This document shows, piece after piece, positions 1 through 7,698 of a stretch of DNA of 64,000 nt (the first letter of the stretch is position 1; each line of letters opens with the position of its first letter). The stretch spans positions 1 to 64,000 of the forward strand of contig JASEJD010000007.1 in assembly GCA_030016715.1 (NCBI GenBank), given 5' to 3'. The position numbers were made by a program, and so were the translations under genes. Source of the stretch: Methanobacteriaceae archaeon. Its GTDB lineage: Archaea > Methanobacteriota > Methanobacteria > Methanobacteriales > Methanobacteriaceae. The notes below the pieces were generated by a model, which was not told the DNA's origin, ran no database searches, and was given only the letters and a program-made list of their open reading frames with translations.

Positions 1-318
<318 letters not shown>

Positions 319-397
319 CATGATTTCTATTAACTAGTTAGGTGTATTCAGTTAGGGTGAAATTGCATGGAATAATCATCATATCATATATTATCAC

Positions 398-519
398 TGG
401 TACGGCGACCATAGCGGAGGGGTCACACCCGGACTCGTTTCGATCCCGGAAGTAAAGTCCTCCAGCGATTTGAACTGTACTGTGGGTAGCCCCATGGGAA
501 ATTCATGACGTCGCCGGCC
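398..519 (+). rRNA. 5S rRNA
   Basis: The ends pair with each other (CGGCGAC at 403-409 with GTCGCCG at 510-516), giving the closing stem of 5S rRNA. The interior holds the expected conserved stretch around CCCGGAAGTAAAG. Length of about 120 bases and position just after 23S fit the archaeal order 16S-23S-5S. Boundaries are accurate to a few bases. Confidence 0.93.
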
Positions 520-572
520 TTTATATTCATAATATAAAAAAATCTTTTTTAAAATCATTTAAATATAATCGC

Positions 573-702
573 TTTCACCCCCCTTTTTATATGTGGGGTG
601 CTGTTTTAGCATCCCACATTCCCCCCTTTTATTTCGGGATTATTTTCACCCCCCTTTATATTTGTGGGGTGCTGTTTTAGCATCCCACATTCCCCCCTTT
701 TA
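573..702 (+). repeat. Two tandem 59-bp hairpin repeats downstream of 5S
   Basis: Two nearly identical units (573-631 and 644-702, period 71) each consist of a C6-T run, a strong hairpin and a second C6-T4 run. The hairpins are 593-617 and 664-688: a 10-bp stem (GTGGGGTGCT with AGCATCCCAC, one G-U pair) and a 5-base loop. In each unit CACCCC before the hairpin can also pair with GGGGTG inside it, so two mutually exclusive folds exist. Placement after 5S suggests rRNA operon termination or processing, but the function is inferred. Confidence 0.7.
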
Positions 703-909
703 TCTTATTATTATAATATAAATCTTCTTTTCATGCTAATAGGAACAATAAAATACCATATAACTAAATCTAGATAAAAGGGGGATTTTTCTCTTAAATA
801 GAAATATATCATTTAATATTGCCATAAAATTACTAGTTTAATTCAGTAATAGAAATTATGTAAAATATAAAAGCTAAAAATAACATAAATTATAATGTCA
901 TATCATTTA

Positions 910-1057
910 TGACTGATGCCTACGGTCCTCCTAAGAGTTAGGCTAAGCCGTCAATGAATAGGAGAAACCCAGCATCGGACAGACTGCCTGCTTCGAGGGT
1001 TGCTCGGGGAGGAAAGGGTAATCTACCTATGAACCAGTGAGTTAGTATGCAGGCAAA
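910..1057. ncRNA. Candidate structured non-coding RNA, unidentified
   Basis: This is a GC-rich island of about 150 bases in an AT-rich intergenic region with no sensible reading frame. Complementary segments suggest a fold: GATGC (915-919) with GCATC (972-976), CTCCTA (929-934) with TAGGAG (959-964), GCCTGC (986-991) with GCAGGC (1049-1054), and a small CGAG/CTCG hairpin inside the last arm. In low-GC archaea such islands are usually RNA genes. I compared it from memory with SRP RNA, RNase P RNA and tRNAs and found no match. Two arms could suggest an H/ACA guide, but this is not shown. Strand is not determined. Confidence 0.5.
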
Positions 1058-1159
1058 ATTATTCTCACTATTATTCTAATTAAAATTAATATCCCCAAAA
1101 ATAAGGATAAGATTCAGAAAATCCTTATAAAAATATTTTATGAAGAACTATTAAATTAT

Positions 1160-1315
1160 TTAGATATCAGAATGCACATTTAGTTCTTTTAATAATTTTC
1201 TACGCTCTTCTTTGAGTTTATCGAGTAATTCTTCTTTATCATCACAATTTTTTTCTAAATAAGCTATGGTTGTTGTTATTGCTGCTAGTTCTGTTTCTAA
1301 TTGATTTATAGGCAT
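1160..1315 (-). CDS. Small coiled-coil protein, 51 aa
   Basis: An open frame of 51 codons runs from ATG at 1315 to TAA at 1160. It is preceded by a good ribosome binding site (AAGGAG, 7 bases before the start). The product is very charged (a run rich in K, E, R and L from residue 20 to 47) and should form one helix or a short coiled coil. It contains one cysteine, at residue 24. It lies just downstream of, and in the same direction as, the MutS-like gene. I do not recognise the family. Codon use and the ribosome binding site make it a likely real gene. Confidence 0.6.
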   Translation of the reverse strand: MPINQLETELAAITTTIAYLEKNCDDKEELLDKLKEERRKLLKELNVHSDI

Positions 1316-1393
1316 TATATGTCTCCTTTTTATTGAATAATATTATTTTTGGCATAAAACTAGTTTATATTTTAATGAATACAATTGTTACAT

Positions 1394-3304
1394 TTAAAAC
1401 TTTTCAAGTATTTTTCCATAAATATATTTTATTTTTCCATCAGATTTATTGTATATCATTCTTAATATGAGTTCAGGTGTACTTTTTGCCAAGTAATTCA
1501 TTTTAGGGGTTCGATCAACAATTAGATTATAATCATCATCTAAACCTTTAGCTTCTATTCCATCTACCCGTACATGGGTGTGTTTCATTATCTCCCGGGC
1601 CATATGGGTAACTATAACTGCATATGAATCCGAATCTTTAATAAAATCAATAAAACTGGCTATTATTTTAACTGCAGCTTCAAGTTCGGTAATTGCCTCT
1701 AATTCATCTAATAAGATTAATTTATTTGTATTTTTGGTTACAATAGGCATAAATGTATTAAGAAAAGATTCAAATGCTCCAGCATCAAGTGATCTTTTTT
1801 TGGAAAAGAAATAAATTTCCTCGACAAGTTTGATTTTCGCTTCTTTGGCACATACTGGTAACCCCATCTGAGCCATTATAGAAATCTGTGCTAAAGTCTC
1901 TAAAAGCGTGGTTTTACCTCCACTATTGGCACCTGTTAGTAATGCTACATTTTCAGGATATTCTAATCTATAATCGATTCTTTGAATATTAGGATCTTGA
2001 TTTAAAGCCAAATTTAAATGTAATCCCTCTTTGAATTGGAAAAAGTTTCCTATTACTGGTGCATGTAGATCATAATAATAGGCAAAACATCCCAGAGCAA
2101 ATTCATAATCAAACTCTAAAATTTCTCTTATCTCTTTTTCGACTTCCAATTTATACTTAGATAAATATGAAGCAGCATCCACCTTTTTTTCAAATTCCTT
2201 AACATTTTTCTTGGCAATCTCCATCTTTTTTACTCTTTCCAGTTCATGGTAATCAATCTCAACGGGATATTTTTGAATAAATGGATCAAAGGAGCAACCT
2301 GTATTTTTTTTAATATCTTCCTTGACTTCTTTAATTACATCATCAAATATCTTCTGTATTTTCTTAGGCAGTCCTTCATTCATCAGTGATAGAACCTCAT
2401 CACCACTAAGATCAACTTGTTTTATGCTTTTTTCAAGCATTTTATCTGCCTTGTTTTTTGCATCTGCCACAGCTTTGTCAAAGTTCTCAACATCAACAGA
2501 ATCAACTTTAATTGAATCTAAAATATCAATTACCTCTGGAAGGACGGAATCATAATCTAAAATATTTCTAACCTTCAGAACATTTTTTAGAAGTTCATAG
2601 TTTTCATGATAATAGGATAAAATAACCTCGGGAACTATTTCATAATCCTTCGAATCACTACTTACCATGGTAATATTATGAACATCATCTAATTCTAACA
2701 AGCCTTCTGAATAAACATATATAATAAACTCATATTCTCCCAAACTTTCAATTTCATCCGCAGTTACAACAGAATAATATCTATTTAAATTTAAATCAGT
2801 TAAATGTTCATAATCATTTTTAGATTCTACTAACAAAGCTTTAGACGAATCATATTTGATCCTTTTTTCCTGAGGGGGATGAATCATCTTAAGTAATTTT
2901 TTTATTTCATCTAAGGGAAGCTTAGAAACAGCCTTTTTAGCATTAATTACAAATTTTAGATTTTCATTTATTTTATCTGCATTCTGTAGAGGATTAATAA
3001 GTAAAATTCTGTTTTTACCATATTTAGTACAGGCAAATTCGCTGATTCGTTTTAATATATCCTCATAGATTTGATATGCTCGTTCAGTTTTCAAAAATTC
3101 TTGCACGGGATTTCCAAGAGCATGGTTAATAATTTCCACTGCTTTTTGCTGACTAACTCCTTCAATACTAGCTAATCTATCTACTTCATAGTTCTGAATA
3201 GCTTTAAGCAATTCAGTTTCACCACCCATTTTGAGGGTTATTTTTTGAGCTAATTTATCTCCAATACCTTTGATTTTAGTTAAATCCAACCTATCACCAG
3301 ACAT
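1394..3304 (-). CDS. HhH and MutS-type ATPase domain protein (MutS2-like)
   Basis: 636 aa. The N-terminus carries a helix-hairpin-helix motif (around LTKIKGIGDKLAQKI, residues 8-22), expected to bind DNA. The C-terminal third is the MutS domain V ATPase: Walker A TGANSGGKTT near residue 455, Walker B LILLDELEA, and a conserved histidine in IVTHMA. The middle is helical and charged, as in the MutS core. The C-terminal Smr nuclease domain of bacterial MutS2 is absent, and so is the mismatch-recognition domain of MutS1. It is probably one of the archaeal MutS-related proteins acting on branched DNA or in recombination control; the precise substrate is unknown. No strong ribosome binding site precedes the ATG. 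Confidence 0.85.
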   Translation of the reverse strand: MSGDRLDLTKIKGIGDKLAQKITLKMGGETELLKAIQNYEVDRLASIEGVSQQKAVEIINHALGNPVQEFLKTERAYQIYEDILKRISEFACTKYGKNRILLINPLQNADKINENLKFVINAKKAVSKLPLDEIKKLLKMIHPPQEKRIKYDSSKALLVESKNDYEHLTDLNLNRYYSVVTADEIESLGEYEFIIYVYSEGLLELDDVHNITMVSSDSKDYEIVPEVILSYYHENYELLKNVLKVRNILDYDSVLPEVIDILDSIKVDSVDVENFDKAVADAKNKADKMLEKSIKQVDLSGDEVLSLMNEGLPKKIQKIFDDVIKEVKEDIKKNTGCSFDPFIQKYPVEIDYHELERVKKMEIAKKNVKEFEKKVDAASYLSKYKLEVEKEIREILEFDYEFALGCFAYYYDLHAPVIGNFFQFKEGLHLNLALNQDPNIQRIDYRLEYPENVALLTGANSGGKTTLLETLAQISIMAQMGLPVCAKEAKIKLVEEIYFFSKKRSLDAGAFESFLNTFMPIVTKNTNKLILLDELEAITELEAAVKIIASFIDFIKDSDSYAVIVTHMAREIMKHTHVRVDGIEAKGLDDDYNLIVDRTPKMNYLAKSTPELILRMIYNKSDGKIKYIYGKILEKF

Positions 3305-3430
3305 TTATTATAAGAAAGAATTATATTACAAATCTCATAATGATACATTATCCTTAAATTATTATAAATTCATTTTATTTCTTAAATTATTTTAAAAAAT
3401 CTTTAATTATACTCTTAAAAACCAAATTAT

Positions 3431-5137
3431 TTAATCTCCTGAATGATAAGTTTTAGCCCATTTTCTTTCTTTTCTTATTATTAATTTGATAAAAGCAACG
3501 ATAAATAAGGGTATTAAATATAAACAATAGGCCCAGTATTCAATTGATCTATAGATAGTGACATGTATTTTTGCAGTATCCCTGAATATTCCCAGCATTA
3601 CTGCTGGAAAAAAGGCCACAGTAGATAAAAATCCTATTATCGCGGGAAAGGTGTAGTTAAATATCATTATATCTGCGATGTATAAAATGGATACAACATA
3701 TCCTAACATTACAAATGAAAGAAATAATAATGAAGATAAATATTGTATCACATCCAATCTGCGGTATAATGGAATATTCCTTGTTCCTAAAATCTGTTTA
3801 AGATATACAAAAAAAGTTTCCAGATTTCCCATGGCCCATCTAACTCTTTGTCTAAAAAAGGGTTTCCAGTAGGGCACTGCTTCTTGATAAACAGCAGTTT
3901 CTCCACAGTATCTTATCTTACATCCTTCAATCATCATTTTTATGCTCATATTTAAATCTTCTGTCACTGCAAAACCATCCCAACCCCCTAGTTTTTCTAT
4001 TACTTTTCTTGTTGTTACCTGCCCATTTCCTCCTAGAAATGCACCGCCACCGATCTTATCCCGGGCCCTTAAAATTACATTACCAAAAATGGCAAATTCC
4101 ACATGCTGCATACAAGTCAAGACATTCCTATTTTTGTTATACATTTTTACTTTAACCTGGACTCCGTCCACTCTATCATCATCCATATACGGCATAACTT
4201 TTTCTAGAAAATCTGGTTTTATCCGTGCATCCGCATCAAAAACAGCCACAACTTCTCCCCTACAAAGTCTCAATCCATCATTTAAAACATAACCTTTACC
4301 TTTACCTGCTCTGGGAGGTTTTCGAGTGATAATTTTTAGAAAATCAAATTCTTCTAACAGCTTTATCAGTATATCATGGGTTTGGTCAGTGGAACCATCA
4401 TTTATAACAATTAGTTCAAAATTTCTTTTATTATCCTTAAAGTAATCTAATTTGGCGATGGATCTAACACATCTTTCAATGGTATTTTCTTCATTATGGG
4501 CTGGTATTAATATGCTTACAAATTTTTTATCATATTGTTGTGGAATGCTCCTTTTTGGAAGTATGCTGATAAATGTTAACATCAAACCATAATAAGCTGG
4601 AATAAAAAGAAGCCATGAAAGCCAGGCCAAACTTTTGGTAATAAAACTATTAATTACTAATATTGCTACACCAATAGTTATAAGCGCCACACCAGACTTT
4701 TCAATTATAAGCTCCTTTTTCTTGGATTTTATAATTCCTTTTGCAGTTAAAAAAGTTTTTTCTTCTTTTTTGTGTTTTTGTATGGCCATTTCTATGTTGG
4801 TTTGTAGTTCTTTTTCGTTGTATGGTTTGATTATGTATCCGTAGGATGGTTGTTTTTTTATTTTGTTTATGGTTTGTTGGTCGGAGTAGGCGGTTAGGTA
4901 TATTACGGGTATGTTGAGTTTTTGTATTTTTTCTGCTGCTTGTATTCCGTCTGTTTCGCCTTTTAGTACTATGTCCATTAGTACTAGGTCGGGGTGTATT
5001 TGTGCTGCGGTGGTGATGGCTTTTTCTCCGGTTGAGCATATTTGGGGTACTTGGTATCCTAGATTTTCTAGTTTATCCTTTAAATCAAGGGCAGTGATAC
5101 TCTCATCTTCAACCACCAAAATTTCAAGATTTTTCAT
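3431..5137 (-). CDS. Response-regulator receiver fused to membrane glycosyltransferase family 2
   Basis: 568 aa with the start at the ATG at 5137 (AAAGGTG lies just upstream; a GTG two codons earlier is less likely). Residues 1-125 are a CheY-like receiver with the acidic pair after ILVVEDE, phospho-acceptor Asp55 in LVLMDIVLKG, and the lysine of IIKPY. Next come two membrane segments, then a processive family-2 glycosyltransferase: IPAHNEENT, INDGSTDQT, the DADA metal site, the TEDL acid and QRVRWAMG, which corresponds to the QxxRW acceptor motif of cellulose/hyaluronan/PNAG synthases. At least three more membrane helices close the protein. The product is likely a membrane polysaccharide synthase switched by phosphorylation. 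The polymer is unknown. Part of the receiver has alien codon use (see the patch at 4745-5060). Confidence 0.85.
   Translation of the reverse strand: MKNLEILVVEDESITALDLKDKLENLGYQVPQICSTGEKAITTAAQIHPDLVLMDIVLKGETDGIQAAEKIQKLNIPVIYLTAYSDQQTINKIKKQPSYGYIIKPYNEKELQTNIEMAIQKHKKEEKTFLTAKGIIKSKKKELIIEKSGVALITIGVAILVINSFITKSLAWLSWLLFIPAYYGLMLTFISILPKRSIPQQYDKKFVSILIPAHNEENTIERCVRSIAKLDYFKDNKRNFELIVINDGSTDQTHDILIKLLEEFDFLKIITRKPPRAGKGKGYVLNDGLRLCRGEVVAVFDADARIKPDFLEKVMPYMDDDRVDGVQVKVKMYNKNRNVLTCMQHVEFAIFGNVILRARDKIGGGAFLGGNGQVTTRKVIEKLGGWDGFAVTEDLNMSIKMMIEGCKIRYCGETAVYQEAVPYWKPFFRQRVRWAMGNLETFFVYLKQILGTRNIPLYRRLDVIQYLSSLLFLSFVMLGYVVSILYIADIMIFNYTFPAIIGFLSTVAFFPAVMLGIFRDTAKIHVTIYRSIEYWAYCLYLIPLFIVAFIKLIIRKERKWAKTYHSGD
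4745..5060 (-). other. A/C-ending codon patch inside the receiver domain
   Basis: On the coding (minus) strand this stretch uses almost only codons ending in A or C (AAC, CAC, CCC, ACC, ATA). The codons before it (beginning of the receiver, 5061-5137) and after it (glycosyltransferase, below 4745) prefer T- and A-ending codons like the rest of the window. The plus strand is therefore strikingly T/G-rich here, with abrupt edges. It covers receiver residues about 26-130. The same style recurs at 5775-5945, 6264-6434 and in the glycosyltransferase cassettes at 52412-54040 and 54259-55887. Confidence 0.7.
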
Positions 5138-5165
5138 TAACACACCTTTAAAAAAAGGTTAATTT

Positions 5166-7469
5166 CTATTCTAGATCTGTTTCGTATTTGTTTTTCTTTA
5201 TAATTTCTATGGCATGATCTATAGGGGATTGGTTTGATGGTTCTCCACAATCAGCATAATTACTGAAAATCAAGTTTACAAAATATTCAAAGTGGGATTT
5301 AGCATATGGATTTATTTTAAATATTTCAAAATTTAAGCTTAGCTTTCTTTTATTATACTTACCCAATCTTTTTAATGCAGAATAATAACTCATTTCAGCT
5401 TCCCTTATTTTACCTGCTTCATGAAGAATAACACCTAAATTGATCCAAGCCTTAAAATACCCTGAATTTAAATTAATAATCTTATTGAATAAATTAGCAG
5501 CTTCATTAGACCTTCCCAATCTGTAAAGTGCTAAACCCTTCCAATTAAGGACATCTAAATTATTTAAATCAGTTTCTAATATTTTTTCAAAAAATTTAAT
5601 TGATTCCGTAGGAATGTCCATATCATAGAACAGTTTTCCAAGGTTAAAATATTTCCCTCCACTTTTCAACGAATAAAAAGATAAGTCCTCTGATAGCTCT
5701 TTTTCAATTTTTTTAACATCTTGATGTGGATTAGTTAGATAATACTGGAATTCTTGGATTTTTATTTCTTTTTTAGTGTTTTTTAGTTGTTTTTCGATGT
5801 TTTGGTTGGGTTTGGTTAGGTTTTTTTCTTGTAGTAGTTTTTGGAGGTGGTGGGTGTGTTGTTGTTGGTTGTGGGGGTAGTTTTTTATGAAGCTTTTAAG
5901 GTGTTGTTTTAGGGTTTGGGGTTTGTTTTGTTCTATTTTTGTTTTAAAGTCTTCATATTCCTGTTTTTTTATTTCATCTTGTATTAACCAGTTTAACTCG
6001 TCATGATCAAGTTCAATACCCTTTAAAGCAAATAAATCCCTTAATTTACGGATTTCACCAATTTTATAATCCTTTTTAGCCTTTTTAACAAAATTTTCCA
6101 GATATTTATAGCTACCTTTTAAAACTAGTTCCTCTTTTTTTTCTTTAACATCTTTTATTTTAAATTTTATTAGAATATTAGGAGTACGATTTTCATATAT
6201 TCTAATACCTGGCTTGGATTTAGCAATACTATTCTGGAATTCTTGGATTTTTATTTCTTTTTTAGTGTTTTTTAGTTGTTTTTCGATGTTTTGGTTGGGT
6301 TTGGTTAGGTTTTTTTCTTGTAGTAGTTTTTGGAGGTGGTGGGTGTGTTGTTGTTGGTTGTGGGGGTAGTTTTTTATGAAGCTTTTAAGGTGTTGTTTTA
6401 GGGTTTGGGGTTTGTTTTGTTCTATTTTTGTTTTAAAGTCTTCATATTCCTGTTTTTTTATTTCATCTTGTATTAACCAGTTTAACTCGTCATGATCAAG
6501 TTCAATACCCTTTAAAGCAAATAAATCCCTTAATTTATCCACGTCTTCTCTATAGAAACAATACTTTATTTTCTCAACATAATTTTCCAAGCATTTATAT
6601 CTTGCTCTTAGCACAAAATTTTCAATATAAGAATAATAGCCTTCAGAAATAATAAATTCCTTTTTTTCGTTAAATATTCTATTTTCATCTGTAAAAGTTG
6701 ATATATTTGGTTTAACTGTATCTATAGTCGAAATTCCTTTAATTGGGCCTTGTTTTTTTACCTTTATTCTTTTTCCTTCATCCATTAATTCTTCTGTTTT
6801 TGAATCTGTAGATTTTAAAAAGCTTTTTTGTAATCTTTTTACATTTTTAGAAGGTTCTAATTTCTCAAATTCCGATTTACCAATATTTTTAAGCATATTT
6901 ATGGCATTTTTTCGTATTTTTTCATCATCACTTTTTAGTTTACTAATATATGGATTGATGGAGATCATGCCCAGTGAAGAAACTGCTTTTTCTTGAATCA
7001 AATCGTTTTTATCATCTAAAAGTTTTATAAGACTTGGAATTGCCTTTGTAGACCCAATATTTCCCAGAGCAGTCACAGCATCAGCCTTTATAAGTTCATT
7101 ATTATGATTTAACATTTTAATTAAATATTTAACTGCTTTTTCATCTTTAATTTTCCCCAGAGCCACTATTGCTTCTTCTTTAACCACATCTTCTTTGTCA
7201 GATAATGCGTTAATTAAGGGTTCCACTGCTCTATTATCACCTATTTTACCTAAAGAAGCAGCAATTTTGCATCGTAAATCTTTATTTTCATTGTTAAGAT
7301 TCATTATTAATGGCTCAACAGCCTTTGAATCTCTAAGTCTACCTAAAGCATCAACAGCTTCAAGTCTTATGCTATCATTTTCATCGTATAACGCTTCAAT
7401 TAGTCCATCCACATCATTTTTATCCTCCATTCTTTGGATTCGACTTTTAAGAAGATTAGAAATTACCAT
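5166..7469 (-). CDS. HEAT-repeat and TPR protein with an internal duplicated module
   Basis: 767 aa. Residues about 5-200 are HEAT-like repeats of about 31 residues (recurring VxALGxIxDxxAVxxLIxxL), of the PBS-lyase type. The middle contains two copies of a roughly 100-residue module, beginning at LRDLFALKGIELDHDEL, identical between copies and separated by about 60 residues. The C-terminus has two TPR units (around ALYRLGRSNEAANLF and NLGVILHEAGKIREAEM). HEAT and TPR arrays are protein-binding scaffolds; no catalytic motif is visible. It lies 28 bp upstream of the receiver-glycosyltransferase gene on the same strand, so the two may be cotranscribed. Partner proteins are unknown. Confidence 0.8.
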   Translation of the reverse strand: MVISNLLKSRIQRMEDKNDVDGLIEALYDENDSIRLEAVDALGRLRDSKAVEPLIMNLNNENKDLRCKIAASLGKIGDNRAVEPLINALSDKEDVVKEEAIVALGKIKDEKAVKYLIKMLNHNNELIKADAVTALGNIGSTKAIPSLIKLLDDKNDLIQEKAVSSLGMISINPYISKLKSDDEKIRKNAINMLKNIGKSEFEKLEPSKNVKRLQKSFLKSTDSKTEELMDEGKRIKVKKQGPIKGISTIDTVKPNISTFTDENRIFNEKKEFIISEGYYSYIENFVLRARYKCLENYVEKIKYCFYREDVDKLRDLFALKGIELDHDELNWLIQDEIKKQEYEDFKTKIEQNKPQTLKQHLKSFIKNYPHNQQQHTHHLQKLLQEKNLTKPNQNIEKQLKNTKKEIKIQEFQNSIAKSKPGIRIYENRTPNILIKFKIKDVKEKKEELVLKGSYKYLENFVKKAKKDYKIGEIRKLRDLFALKGIELDHDELNWLIQDEIKKQEYEDFKTKIEQNKPQTLKQHLKSFIKNYPHNQQQHTHHLQKLLQEKNLTKPNQNIEKQLKNTKKEIKIQEFQYYLTNPHQDVKKIEKELSEDLSFYSLKSGGKYFNLGKLFYDMDIPTESIKFFEKILETDLNNLDVLNWKGLALYRLGRSNEAANLFNKIINLNSGYFKAWINLGVILHEAGKIREAEMSYYSALKRLGKYNKRKLSLNFEIFKINPYAKSHFEYFVNLIFSNYADCGEPSNQSPIDHAIEIIKKNKYETDLE
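5745..6048 (-). repeat. 304-bp direct repeat, copy 1 (within HEAT/TPR gene)
   Basis: This is identical, as far as I compared by eye, to 6234-6537 (offset 489, not separated by an indel). It encodes the module from the leucine-rich LRDLFALKG start to IKIQEFQ. Within the copy, codon use changes from ordinary to A/C-ending at about 5945 and back at about 5775. The encoded stretch is unusually rich in N, Q, H, P and K. Confidence 0.9.
6234..6537 (-). repeat. 304-bp direct repeat, copy 2 (within HEAT/TPR gene)
   Basis: This is the second copy of the repeat at 5745-6048. Both copies carry the same internal switch of codon style (here about 6264-6434), so the mosaic existed before the duplication. 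The flanking sequences of the two copies differ at once outside the repeat, giving sharp edges. Confidence 0.9.
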
Positions 7470-7698
7470 GATGCACCAAAGCCCCCAGAAAATATTATTA
7501 TTCTTTTAATTAATTATTATTAATGTAAATGTAATATCTGATAATATCGTTTTATTATACTTTTTTGTAATTTTTACTATATTAAATCATTATAAAAAAA
7601 GGGAATTTAAAATCGAATATTAATAATTAACAGTACCTACTACAACTTTCATATACACGAAAAAAATAATTAAAAAAATACTTTGAAAACTAATCAGA

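Noticed and set aside
573-702. Reading the tandem hairpin units as a short CRISPR array
   Set aside because: Only two units, an internal strong hairpin, 12-bp spacing and C/T-run flanks; no spacer-like variation.
910-1057. Identification of the GC-rich island as RNase P RNA or SRP RNA
   Set aside because: The conserved RNase P core and the SRP S-domain loop motifs are absent, and the element is too short for archaeal SRP RNA.
4701-5039. Long alternative minus-strand frame inside the receiver region
   Set aside because: It is a shadow produced by the A/C-rich codon patch; the true frame contains the receiver motifs. The same applies to the shadow frames in 52497-53740 and 54344-55587.
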